A stretch of DNA of 61,561 nucleotides from Usnea hakonensis (Eukaryota; Ascomycota; Lecanoromycetes; Lecanorales; Parmeliaceae): contig BLJB01000173.1 of NCBI GenBank assembly GCA_013423325.1, positions 1-61,561 on the forward strand. The letters are read 5' to 3'. The first letter of the stretch is position 1, and each line of letters starts with the position of its first letter. Position numbers and translations under genes: made by a program. Under the pieces are notes generated by a model. It did not search any database, had not been told where the DNA came from, and worked only from the letters and a program-made list of their open reading frames with translations. Below are positions 1 to 10,924 of this stretch, one piece after another.

Positions 1-119
1 CCTCCTCCCTCCTCCCTCCGCACTCCCCCCCCAACCCCAACCCCAACACTCACCCCCCCAACCCCTCCTACCACCCACCAGCCCGCAACACCATCCACCA
101 TCACCATCAACATCTTCCA

Positions 120-143
120 GCCCTCTAATTTAAAAAATTTTCC

Positions 144-185
<42 letters not shown>

Positions 186-246
186 AACAAAAAAAAAAAA
201 AAAAAAAAAAAAAANNGCCCTCTAATTTAAAAAATTTTCCTCCCTC
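120..246. other. N gap with duplicated flanks (assembly artefact)
   Basis: A 2-base N gap at 215-216 follows a long poly-C/poly-A run. The same roughly 25-base AT-rich string (beginning CCCTCTAATTT) occurs both before the run (about 121-146) and just after the gap (about 218-243). Identical flanks on both sides of a homopolymer gap suggest two contig ends that overlap and were joined without merging. The poly-C length and the duplication are probably not biological. Confidence 0.6.
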
Positions 247-1339
247 CCGCCCCCCACCACCCCACCACCACCCTTCGCTAAATCGAAGTAAAGTAAAGTA
301 AAGTAAATCGGGGACGTTACATTAGAGCGGGTAATACATAGATAGATAAGGGATATTTAAGGCAAGGCAAGGATAGGATAGGATAGATAACCGGGGTCTT
401 TCCTCAGAGAGAGAGAGAGAGATGTGGGAGGGGAGTGAGTATGTGCGCTTTACGGGACGAAGAAGAAGAAGAAGTAATAAAACGAAACAAAACGAAACAA
501 GCGTGCTTACATTCCAATTCCAGCTATGATGATCCAGCGACTTTGACGTACCCCCTCCCCCGCGACCACAACACTGCATTCCTAGTTATGGATGTATGGA
601 TGGGACTTGAGGTAGGGAGGGAGGGATTGAGCAGGATCTTAGCTCGCTGCTTCCTCCCGACGATCTAATCCGATTTATATAGCTATACTAAAAGGACTCG
701 TACGAGTGGTAATTTTATCTTTTCCCCGGGCTAAGTCAATGCCCCCCCACCCGAGAGACTATATCCTATCCTACAAAGACTACAAAGCCAATGATACGAG
801 TAGGTAGGGAGGGAGGGAGGGAGGGGTATGAGAGAGCTAGGCTGGTATGGGAAGGGAAGGAAGGATATAGGGAAGGAAGGGTAAGGAGGAGGGAAGGGTA
901 GAGGTATAAGAGGGAAGGAAGGAGGTAGGGTAGGGGAGGGTAGGGGTAGGGGTGGGGGTGGGTTAGGGCTGGGGGGTGGGGGTATAGTATAGTTGAGGGG
1001 TAGGGGTGGGTAGGGGTGGGTTGGGGGTTTGAAATATGAAGATGAAGATGAGGATGAGGATGAGGATAAGGATAAGGATGGAACGATGGGATAGGGTTTG
1101 GGGATTGAAGATGAGGATGAGATGAGGGTTAATAGGGGTAGTAGTAAATACGAGGGGTAGGGATGAAGGGGGGACATATGGATGGGATGGGATAGGAGGC
1201 GGTGTCGATACCATGCCCTGCTAAGTAACTAAGTAAGAAGGCTGCATAGGGCCCCCCCTCCCCCCCCCTTCTACAAAAGCAGTTCCACAAAAGATACAAA
1301 CGCGACATATATTTACGAATATAAAGAATCGTGTTCTCC

Positions 1340-1384
1340 TGGTCGGGGGGGGGGGGGGGGGTTTTGNNGGGGGGGGGGGGTTTT
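1340..1384. other. N gap inside a poly-G tract
   Basis: A poly-G run ending in GTTTTG is followed by NN at 1367-1368 and then a second poly-G run ending in TTTTATGG. The G-run plus TTTT pattern occurs on both sides of the gap, again suggesting overlapping contig ends joined at a homopolymer. Confidence 0.6.
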
Positions 1385-1900
1385 ATGGATGATAGGTGAT
1401 AGGTGATAGATAGGTAGGGGCGTTGGAAAGAGGGAGGGAGAGAGAAGGGGAGGGGGAAAAGGGGGGGGGGGAACGAAAAGAATACTGCCGAGTGAGATAG
1501 GCGATCGTGCGCTCAGAAAAACAAATGGTATACGGACGACAGCGGAGCGGGTGTCTCTATCGCCGCTCCACCCTTCCGCCCCCTCCCCCTACCCCTTCCA
1601 AAAATTGTGTCAAGATCCTCACTACCTTCCCCTCCCTCCGCAACATCATAACACCCCCTCCCCCCCACCCCCCCCTCATCAGCGCGAACAAAGGCACACA
1701 AAACGCCTACCTACTATAATTACCCACAACACTCCCAACACCATCACACGCTTGCGTCCCCCCCCCCAAAAAAAGAAAGAAAGACAAAAAAAAAGGGGGG
1801 GTGGGGAGACAACACAGGCACACACGCGAACAGGCTAATCCCGAAGCGGAAGCGGGTGCATGGAATGTAGAGGTGAGGTCACGTGTGGGTACTTTAGAAA

Positions 1901-3943
1901 GATTGGAATTGGGAGACTGCGATTTAGGCATGGTGGGGAGGATGGATGGATGCTGCGGGTTGCGTTTGTTACGGGATTAGGTAGCGTGCTTGGGCAGGGG
2001 TGCTGCTGCGGTGGAGATGATGATGATGATGATGATGATTTTTGTGGAGAGGACGGTTCGGGGAGGGAGGGAGGGAGAGCAGATTTGGTAGACGGACGGC
2101 CGTGGAGATGCGTTGGCTGCTGGCCTTGGGGGTCCCATAGTTGATATCTCGGTCGTCGATTTATTGGACCACGTAGATCACACCGCGGAGCGCCTCGGTC
2201 CTTGTCTGAGTGAGGCCTTTGACCAAGACAATCAATGCGAGTTGCTATCTACAGATGAATCCACTTTCGCAGCTCTCTACAAGCAGAGGTGCCGAGGCGA
2301 GGCCGAAATGGGGACTCTCGGCTTTGTCGTGTCGACACGGCGACTTTATGTCTATTATTGAAGCCGGCTGCCATCCAGAAACGAACTCTCTTGCTCCACA
2401 CCATCACCGTCACGGCATCGCCAAAAGCCACGGAAAGTATATTAGCATACGAGATGGGCCGTAGCCAAGACGGACACAATAGCTGTCCCCTGGCGGAGCA
2501 AAGCAACAAAAGTAGACAGACCCATTGTTCACTTTTATGTCATAATGTTACGTACCTCACAGCAGACCCCGGGGGTCAAGACATAAGCTTTCCCAAAAAA
2601 CGGGCTTGTACGCCCGACTTGCAAGGTCCAGGGTCTATGTACACGTGTGTAGTGCATATAGTCCCACTACCTTGCCAATGCTGGTCATACTGCATCAAGA
2701 AAAATACTTGGGATTTGGTAAATCCCAACGACGGAACGGAATCTCGATGATGGTCATACCAGATGAAAAGAAAGGAAGGAAGAAAAGTAAAAAAACAAGG
2801 TGGCCACAGTAACTTTTCTGGGTCAAAAAGGTAAAAGATTAATAATCGTCTAGGTTTTTTTTTCTTCGCAAACAGAGATCAGGGCGCATATGATGATGAG
2901 CGACATCTTACATGGCATGAGGCAAAAATATGCACCATGGTACCATTGTACTCGGACGTGTACTCGTACGTACCTGATAAGGAACGAGTCACACGTCAGC
3001 CTCATCGAGACGGCTGGCGGCCGCAAGGCGCCGAGGCTTATTTGTCCACCCACCCACCCCCTCTCCATTAGAAAAGTCACGCGGAGGTAGATACCTATCA
3101 GAGAAAATGGGTGTGCTGACCACCGGAGTAAGAACAAGCTCCAGGCAACTCAAATGGTAACAAGGATCCCACGTCAGCCAAGTACCTAAGTAACAGACAG
3201 CAAAGCGAAGACAAAAGCAACAAAGCCGTACAAACCATTCAGTACTCGGCCCCTTCTATTCTTCACCCCCAATGACAAGAAGGAAAAAAAAAAGCTCATC
3301 GCCCCAAAACGGGCTCACCGCCGTCTATAAAGATTTCGATAGTCCCAATCCTAGCGTGCCATGCCCAAACCGGGCTTCGGCGTGGGTACGTAAAAAATAC
3401 CGTACGGTAAGTTTAACATAAGTAGAGAAAATCGGAAAGACAAGATACTAAAAACCAATAAGGTAAAGAAAATAAGTAAAGTAAGAAGAAAAAAGCAAAA
3501 GGAATAAATCATGCAGGCCCAATAAAACACCGCAGCCTAATCAGTCCAAATAAGCGAGCCCCGCCAAGCCCCCTCACCTCCCAAATCCGGATTCTTGCCC
3601 CCATCCGGCCCTAGCGCTCCCACTAGATATGCATGACATGCATAAAAAGTCTTACGGCCCTAACGCAACGACGATCACTAAATGAGGAACCTGCCTCTTT
3701 CAACCTTAGCCCCCCCCATGAGGCATTTATTCACAGTGCGGATTCCGGAGATGGGTGGGGGTGTGGAGGCGGGCAATTGGCTGCCAGTCGTGGGAAAAGG
3801 AAAATCTTCAATAAAAAAATGGAAATGAAAATGGAAACAATATTCCGGCTGGTCCCGCCCGAACAGGAAAAGAGCGCTCGCTTCGGCACTGACTGGGGAG
3901 GTAAGGTAGGCAGAGGTAGGGGTCAAAGCTGAAGATGCAAGGG
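1901..3943. other. Intergenic, no supported gene
   Basis: Several 60 to 150-codon frames exist on both strands. None has a recognisable domain, a convincing start context or paired splice sites. A GAT/ATG microsatellite lies at about 2015-2039. Nothing else stands out. Confidence 0.5.
2015..2039. repeat. GAT trinucleotide microsatellite
   Basis: About eight GAT units in a row, read directly from the sequence. It encodes poly-Asp in one frame, but no gene model supports translation. Confidence 0.8.
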
Positions 3944-4028
3944 GTACATGGCGAGCATGGATGAGTACATGGCGAACATGGATGCTGTACATGGCTCGCA
4001 AGGATGTGAGCCCATGGCGAACAAGGAT
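3944..4028. repeat. Imperfect 21-22 bp tandem repeat, about four copies
   Basis: Units resemble GTACATGGCGAACATGGAT and recur at about 3944, 3964, 3986 and 4008 with point changes. They lie in a non-coding stretch about 470 bp downstream of the 3' end of the minus-strand His-rich gene. Confidence 0.7.
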
Positions 4029-4500
4029 TCACAATAAACCGGAGCGGTAGGAAGATTATTTCTACAAAGAAAAATCTGCCCGAGGCCCACATCCATGTCT
4101 AGGTCGTAAATCCTCCGATGGGGGGATCCCAGAGACGGGGACTTGTTCGGATGGGCGACGGCGATGTAACGCCTCGCTTGGGCGCTCTGAAAGCAGTAGG
4201 AGCTCTAAAAAGACCCACGCTGGTATGCTGATTAGAGTATTGAAAAAAATGTTAACGCTTTTGAATCGGACGATCAACAGGCAGGGATGGGGCATTTGAG
4301 ATTGAAATGAAATGACTGAGCGATTTCTGACACGGGAAAGGACAATGCTAGAGGGAAATCCCTACCAAGATAGCACTTAAGGAAGAGCATAAGGGCTCAA
4401 GCTCAATCTCAAGCTCCCAACTTCTATATTTATCACGCTAGTCTGTCCCCAACGAGCACATTCCCCAAGATAGAAAGGAAAATATTGCACATACCCACCG

Positions 4501-5361
4501 CTATATTCCTCCAGCGATCGTAGCACCAGACATCTGCCTCACGACGTCTTGGTACGAGATGTCCGTATCCCTCCTCTTAGCCCTGCGCGAGCCGTCGTCC
4601 TTGGCGTGAACGCCCTCCACCTCGCCCGCGCTACTCAGGTCCGCCGTCACAAGCGTCGTGTCTTTGCAGTCGGCTCCCAGACAGACCGTCACATCGACTC
4701 TGGGGACTAGCGTGTTTTTCTTCGTATAGCTGTGCTCGACGACGCCTGTGCCATTATGGTGCGAGGTATGAGTACAGGAAGAGTTGCCGATGTTGTGAGT
4801 CCCATTGAACTCCTGGGCGTGATGAGTGTGGGTGCCGTTGTAGAGGTGCGCGCAGTGGCATTTCGTATGATTGTGCAGCGAACTAGCACTCTCATTGAGC
4901 ATCCTCGGATGGATTATCTTGTCATCAGTAGCGTCAGTGATAGTGGTGTTATGGTGGGAGGGATGATCGCAATAGTCTCCCGTGTGGTTATGTGCCACAA
5001 CGGCGTGGGGGTGCGAGTAGGCACTTGCATTAAAACCAGGATAAGGCGACGGATTGCCCAAGGCTCTAGCAGCGCGTCCGTATCCCTTAGTAGGGCCTTT
5101 AGTGCCAGAAGTCATATTTTGGGCGTCATGACCGGTAGTGGTGTGCGTTGCGTTATGACTATGCTCGCAGTTAAGGGTATGTTTATGATCAGGAACCTTA
5201 CCTGCTGTGACATTGGCCACACCCGTAGCAGTACTCACAGGAGCACTACTCACGACTGTGGAGAGTGGACGCATGTCCGGGGCTAGCTCAGATAGCGGAG
5301 CTGCGCTAGAGTACACGATCAAGGTCAAGCCGAAGGTAATGACTAAGGTGTTGCAATGCAT
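4501..5361 (-). CDS. Secreted His/Cys-rich, heavily N-glycosylatable protein
   Basis: Single exon of 286 residues. The frame stays open upstream without an ATG, and the first ATG (5361) is followed by a textbook signal peptide: MHC, a hydrophobic core (about residues 5-17) and Ala-Ala-Pro near residues 19-21. The mature part is unusual. It has about a dozen Asn-Xaa-Ser/Thr sequons and repeated short blocks of the form Cys-Xaa-His...His-Asn-Xaa-Thr (for example CEHSHNATH, CDHPSHHNTT, CHCAHLYNGTHTHH, CTHTSHHNGT). A short VCLGADCKD segment and a basic/acidic tail follow. I recognise no family. The Cys/His blocks suggest extracellular metal binding (Cu, Zn or Ni), which is inference. Cell-wall, adhesion or effector roles are alternatives. 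There is no obvious GPI signal at the C-terminus. Confidence 0.7.
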   Translation of the reverse strand: MHCNTLVITFGLTLIVYSSAAPLSELAPDMRPLSTVVSSAPVSTATGVANVTAGKVPDHKHTLNCEHSHNATHTTTGHDAQNMTSGTKGPTKGYGRAARALGNPSPYPGFNASAYSHPHAVVAHNHTGDYCDHPSHHNTTITDATDDKIIHPRMLNESASSLHNHTKCHCAHLYNGTHTHHAQEFNGTHNIGNSSCTHTSHHNGTGVVEHSYTKKNTLVPRVDVTVCLGADCKDTTLVTADLSSAGEVEGVHAKDDGSRRAKRRDTDISYQDVVRQMSGATIAGGI

Positions 5362-6166
5362 TTTTGCTGGTTTCACGGGTTTGTTGTGGCTGTTCTGATT
5401 GTGGTGGTCAAGTAAGAGCTTCAGGTTGTGGAGGTTGAAGAGAGAATAGAGACGAGGGTCAACGAGAGACATATAACGGAAAGGAAATGACAATGGCAGA
5501 AATACTGTCTTTGTTGACGAGAAAGCAAAGAATTGTACTGCTAAGATATCCCGGAGTTCAGACAAAGTATTGTTAATGCATTGTCATTTTCCGTGGGCCT
5601 GATTCACTGCACGGGGAACAAAGATTGAAAATGCCAGCAACAAAGCTCTTGTAATACATGAGCGTTGAGTAGTAGTAAATGTTGTAAAAGGCGAAGATTG
5701 TGTTGTTTGCGTCAACTGTGAGGTCCTAGCGCAAACGACCCGCAAGTTGGAGAGGCACAGCACTGATGCCGCAGCCGCTCCAGGTCATGAAACCATGGAG
5801 CGACACGAACATGATGAGCAGTCTGGGGTTCAGTATTAAGGGGTTGGCGTCTTCATGGTTATCAATAGCTCTGGACTAACGACAGTGTCAGGAATTCAAA
5901 GACCCCCAACCCCCACAGGAAAATGAGAGCGGCCCAGCTGGCGATTCGTTGGCAACAGCCCCAATCCATCTCTACCACATCCGTCACCAAATCAACGCGT
6001 TCTATCATGGTCTCATAACAAAAAGAGAATGTCCTCTACTCTATCATTAACGCCGTCTCACCCAGTGTCTGTCCAGTCTGCTGACTAGCAGTAGGGATGT
6101 CTTGTCGCACTAGCTCAACCCTCGGGGGAGCTTTTGTAGTCCTCGTTGCCGAGACAACTCATCTAT
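5362..6166. other. Intergenic between two secreted-protein genes
   Basis: About 800 bp that should contain the promoter of the minus-strand His-rich gene and the 3' region of the minus-strand small secreted gene. No domain or repeat was recognised. Confidence 0.5.
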
Positions 6167-6520
6167 CTAGGCATGGGCCTCTTTCTCGCTGCGCTCAAAG
6201 TTTCTTTCGCGGAAGACGAGGGCGGACGCTGAAGGTCCGGCGGGGTAAGCGCGCTTGGCCGCTGCTGGGGCTGCTTCGGTGACGGCGGTCGAGGTGTAAT
6301 TGTCCCAATAGCTGCGAGGGAACACGGGACGAGCGACAGGAGCGAAGCGTGAGTTGAATTGGCGGCCTTCAGCTTGGATCTCAGGTAGAGGGCTGGCAAT
6401 GACTGGGCTGGTGCTGATTAGAAAGATGCTAGGTTATATGAAGGAGTGGAGATGCTGCACTGACCAGAAGACCGAGTATAGAACTGCACAGGCAGCCGCA
6501 ATGGTGATGGAGGTCTTCAT
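6167..6520 (-). CDS. Small secreted protein, two exons
   Basis: Spliced model: exon 1 is 6465-6520, the intron is 6414-6464 (51 nt, donor GTCAGT, branch-like TTCTAAT, acceptor ATCAG), and exon 2 is 6167-6413. It gives exactly 100 residues. The N-terminus MKTSITIAAACAVLYSVF is a clear signal peptide, followed by SPVIASPLPEI, which offers a signal-peptidase or propeptide boundary. The mature part carries one N-glycosylation sequon (DNYTS), an Ala-rich stretch, a Lys-Arg pair that could be a Kex2 site (AAKRAYPAG) and a charged C-terminus. There are no cysteines after the signal region apart from the one at the exon junction, so it is not a disulfide-rich effector. No family is recognised. Neither exon alone looks coding; the signal peptide only appears after splicing. 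The weak point is the donor, which is GTCAGT rather than GTRAGT. Confidence 0.5.
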
Positions 6521-9500
6521 CGTGGAGCCGGTGAAGGCAGAGTATTCACTGGGAGCTGGTGTGGAGGTTAAAGAGGAGTTGGCCCGGTCCTAGAGTTCGT
6601 GGGGCGGCAGCGAAGGTCGAATAAACGATTGATGGTGCTGGTGGCTGGTGGCTTGCTTGCTGTGCTGCTCGAGTTGAGCTGGGGGACCTGCCTTCTTCTA
6701 GCTTCTGCCCAAGCTCAAAAGTGCCTTATCGAGAAGGTTAGGTCATGGTAGCCATGCACGTCGTAGAAATTTCTGCATCGCTTGACCCACTCTTCTGCGG
6801 TAACGCCAATGGACATCATGTCCAAACAAAGCAGTACCGAACAAAGGGAAGTCTTAGGAAGGTACCGTAATGTTCCTAGTGCCGACAGTGGCCGAACGGG
6901 CTACCATACCCACCTGTACCGACAAACTTTAGATCAACGATCCTGCAAGCAAAGCTGTTATCCTATCCAGGGGTCTTGAGACGGTCGACCTGCAGCCTGC
7001 AACTGCACAACTTGCATGCTTTCAATTCTCGATACGAGTGCCAAGAGCTTTACCGGTTTTGTTGAGCCTGTTTTGTAATGTCACGCAGGCACGCCATTGA
7101 CCTCATTTGGCATTGGTTCGATTAGGTAGAGACCAGAGAGTGCCTTGAACGATTCTCTTATGAATTACCGATTCTGATCAGAGCCCTCGACGCTGACCAC
7201 TCTCATTTTGCATGATGCTTTCTGTTTGGTGCTGTTCCATGAGCTTGGAGGATCCGCAAGCTGCAGCGGTGAAAGGTACAAAGGATACATTCTCCGATAT
7301 CCAAAGTTCCCGTCTGACAAGTCCGTAGCCCAATTCCATAGCCCAACTCTCGCTTCTCTAAAAAGCCATTATCCAACATTGGTGGATGACTCGAGGGACT
7401 GGGGCTTATCTGGGTGGTAAACGTAGGGTGCATGCAAGGTGTATGCAAGATGCCGGAGGAAAAGAGTGGACTGACTGCGACATAAAGAAGAGCTGAATAA
7501 AAAAGCGGGCCTGGCTTTGGATCGCGGCCCAGCCGTTGGCTAGAGTCGAATGAAAACACCACCTGAAAACAGCATAGTCATACTCCGTACGGTAGGAGCG
7601 CAGCAAAAAAAAGGAAAAGAGAAGCCGACAAGCGCGAAGCTATCCCTGATCGTGGAACGTGCCGGGAGCTTCGTCATATATTGGCATGTATTGACAACCA
7701 TTTGAATGGCCGTAATGCGCCATCCCGTGCTGACTTGCATGCGCATATGCATACTGAATAAGCTTACATGCAGGGTCTCGTTTTCGTCTCCAATCATTTG
7801 CTGGATCACCCCCGGGTTGCTTCGGTCAGTCAGATACGGACAAGGATCAGCGGAGTATAGGATCTGATTTGGCGTACCCCCATTAACGTGGTGGCCCGTG
7901 ACTGGCTTGAAGCAAACATCGTTAGTTGCCCAAATACGGACACCATGCGGGACGTTTTTTTTTTCCCTCATTACCCGTATTTTTCACATTTGACCTGCGG
8001 CCCATCTTGAAAGCATTTTCATATTCAAGCCCAATAATCCGGTAGTGATAAAGTGCCGGCAAACCTTGCTGTGACGATTGTGAAGTCTTCGGCCCATTGA
8101 TGTACCTGGACTATAGCATGCTACATTGGATAAGACTTTCCTCGTGGTCTTGGACTAGGTTCTACTGGTCCATGACGCGCTCTATACTTGTTTTTGGCTT
8201 AAAGGTTGTCACTCTTCAAAGCCATCAGTAGTCGTTTTTCGTACGAGCATCTCCTTGTTGATGAAATTGCTGATCAGGAAGCGAGGCCTAAAGGTCCTTA
8301 TCAAAAGCAAAGAAACCTGAGGAGGAACTTGCTCGCTTACGCATTGCCTTACAACCAAGTGAAAGTCGCGATAGTCACTAAAGATCCAGTTCCTGTAGGG
8401 TTCGCGTAATCAGGAGACTTCATTGGCGTGCCTTGTAATGTTGGCTGTCACCCCTGCACGAGAGCGGGTGCGGCTTGGATTGCATCAAGCCAGGACTGCA
8501 GCAAAGCTTGAGAATACGCCTAACAAACCCAAATTTCAGCTCCAGGAAGCCTCGCAACACTGCGCAGTCCTGACTCACTTGCCATGGCAAAAAGAAAAGC
8601 ACACTCTCGACTTAGCAACGGGCAGGATGCTATTCACTTCTAATCTCTGCTGGGTGCCTTGTACGTAGGCACGCTTGCAACCGAGAAACTCCCCATGATG
8701 ATTAGCCGGAACACCTTCTCGTTAACCGTTCAGTAATCGAAAAAGCTAGTATAGCAGAAACTGATAGGCACTGTGAAGAGCTGTGCGATGACGCTGTGGT
8801 AGCCAGGACTGAAGAAGATTGCCCATTAGTCTCTTTCGGGACCTGTTTCAACTCTCACGAGACCGGTCCATTGCTTTTCGGACGCGCGTTTTACACTTTG
8901 ACAATGCTTTGATCAGTAAAAATCGCTGCAAAGCAGAAATTATCGGAGAGGAATAGGATAAGTGGTTTGACCGTGGCAAGATCCAACCACGGAAGTGCCG
9001 TACCCGTACAATAAGCATCTTATGAGCCTACGTAAGGTACATAATTGAGTAAGTTATCGACGTGTATCGGTCTTGAGATCCAACAAGCATGATTGAACTT
9101 TATGCGAACAATAAATGCAGCGCTGAACTCTATGCAAAGCATAATTGCAGCAGTTTCCTCTCTTAAGCACGTCGCTTTTTTGGGATTATGTGGGATGAGA
9201 GACATGGTCAACATGCCGAACATCAACGTGGTGACTCTTTCCGCGCAGAAAGTGCAGAGGTGCTAAGGGAACCGTGGTTTGGTTGATTCAGTGGCAAGGT
9301 CTCACGGAAGCCTCCAGTCTGAGGCGCAACGCAGTCGGAAATTTTTCAAGTCCAGACATCAGATCATGTCGTTGGTGGCACGTTGACAAATAGATAGAAT
9401 TCCTCGCAAAGTCCTCTGAGGGATCGTGCAGCGATAAGGCCTGCATAACTCTTGACAGGGCCTAGCCACGTTGCTACTAGTCCCAACAAAAATTGACTGA

Positions 9501-9810
9501 CCTACGGTAGGAGGTACTTCCGCCGACAATGTAGCGTAACGACCAGTCACTCGGGACCTCGATAAGAATGTAGAGGATGCAGGAGGTAGCGAGGGCGATG
9601 TTGGATTTGTTGTTCACGCTTATGATCGGAACCCACACTGTATGCTCCACTCCACCCCGCCTCACGTGCATTGCGTGATTACGTCTATCGATGAAGGTGA
9701 GCGGCCATAGATCGAAGAGCCTGAAGACAACGTGCGTGTAAAAGCTGTCGCAATCGTCCATTGGCCGCAGCCTCCTTATCGACCGCTTCGAACGGCACCT
9801 TTTTGAACTC

Positions 9811-9918
9811 CTTGTTCCCCGTGGACTTCATCGGAGGTTTTTTCTCGGCCATAGCTGCTCTCCACTTGTTCCCCGTGGACTTCATCGGAGGTTTTTCCTC
9901 GGCCATAGCTGCTCTCCA
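9811..9918. repeat. 54-bp tandem duplication
   Basis: Two adjacent copies (9811-9864 and 9865-9918) differ at one or two bases. The period is a multiple of three. On the minus strand each unit reads as MAEEKPPMKSTGNK-like peptide starting from an ATG at 9906. Confidence 0.85.
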
Positions 9919-10555
9919 AGGACAGCAGTCTTCGGTGCTCGCAAAGGAGGGGCGAATGTAGCTAATTTCGTGATGGACGCGTCAACATGCGAGGATTGAG
10001 TTTGTCCTGCTGCAAACTGTGCAGCAAAGAACAAGATTTCGCAGCAAGGAGATTGTTGGGTTGTGACAAGAGATGGTGTGATATGTGTAGGGTCGGTACC
10101 GGCATTGGATTGTCCTGTAGATTGTACAGATCATCATGTGTAGCTTCCAATGGCTAATGAAAGGAGTGTAGAGTGCGGTAGATAACAAGCAGAGTAGAAT
10201 GCTCTTGGTAAGCTCAGTTCAAGGCGAGCGGAGAGGAGGAGGAGGAGAAGGAAGAGGGGGAAGGAGAAGGAGAAGGTGAAGGTGAGAAAAGAGAAAGAGA
10301 AAGCGGGAATAGCAAAGGTACAAAATAGAAGAGAAGAGCGCCAAGACTTTGATTCGCGCTTTCCCCGCAATTCTACCTTACCCCTGAACCCCTTAACGCC
10401 TTGGCCTCTAAGGAGAATTATTTATTGTTAAATTTATTTACCTTATTATTGTTCTACGGATACTAAGGTACCTAAGGTAAGCTACCTTATGGGCAACCCT
10501 GGTCATGTCGTGGCACTGGTGGCGGCTCACACCCCACGCTAGAAAATAGATAGAA

Positions 10556-10625
10556 CGGAGCAAGAATATGTGCAAGAGTATGTGCAAGAGTATGCACAAG
10601 AGCAAGAGCAAGAGCAAGAGCAAAG
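10556..10625. repeat. CAAGAG/GTGCAAGAGTAT microsatellite
   Basis: Three degenerate 12-mers (GTGCAAGAGTAT) run into about five CAAGAG hexamers. Read directly. Confidence 0.8.
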
Positions 10626-10924
10626 CATGTCAAACAAAGAGTACGGAGTTCTCAACATGTCTCTTGAATAGCAGAGTACACATCATTGCTCATAAGATAA
10701 GACGAAATTAGTATGAAAGTGGTATCTAGCGTTCACGTGTGCACCTAGAAGATTGTATCTGTCGTGATGTGACCCCACTCCGTTGTTGCCCAACAGTCAA
10801 AGTGATAGGCCCCATTATACGAAGCTCCCCAATTTCGAAGCTTCAATTTCATTCATTCTAGCACGCTTACCAGATCCCCAACACCATGACATGCCTGACC
10901 ACCAAGGTCCTTGAGCTCTCGCCG

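Larger units (their letters stand above)
1..1900. repeat. C/G-rich low-complexity region, no gene
   Basis: This stretch is dominated by poly-C and poly-G runs, GGGA/GGTAGG-type purine tracts (about 805-1200) and CCCT/CCAC tracts. Open frames here are Pro/Ser/Leu- or Gly/Arg-rich translations of the repeats and are not genes. No telomeric TTAGGG array is visible, so this is not a demonstrated chromosome end. Two N gaps (215-216 and 1367-1368) lie in homopolymers. Confidence 0.8.
6521..10924. other. Gene-poor 4.4-kb region
   Basis: No gene could be supported. The most gene-like frames are on the minus strand at 7540-7971 (143 codons, ATG start, no known domain) and at 9477-9906. The latter has two overlapping frames: one carries a 54-bp repeat encoding AAMAEKKPPMKSTGNK, the other reads MDDCDSFYTHVVFRLFDLW and is hydrophobic. 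The two are out of frame with each other with no usable splice pair, so a decayed gene is possible. A CAAGAG microsatellite and two purine-rich tracts (10230-10320) are also present. Confidence 0.4.

Noticed and set aside
731..1214. Pro/Ser/Leu-rich minus-strand ORFs of 83 and 148 codons
   Set aside because: They are translations of purine-rich simple repeats, with no domain and no biased third positions.
1..1260. Chromosome end or telomere
   Set aside because: G/C-rich repeats are present, but no TTAGGG/CCCTAA array, and the composition is irregular GGGA/GGTAGG low complexity.
2113..2750. Overlapping plus-strand ORFs up to 153 codons
   Set aside because: Three frames are open at once and none shows family similarity, conserved motifs or splice signals.
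4732..5286. 184-codon plus-strand ORF
   Set aside because: It is antisense to the signal-peptide-bearing His-rich gene, whose His/Thr codons leave the opposite frame open.
7540..7971. 143-codon minus-strand ORF with an ATG
   Set aside because: No recognisable motif, no hydrophobic or repeat structure, and low expectation in a gene-poor stretch. Left as an unannotated frame.
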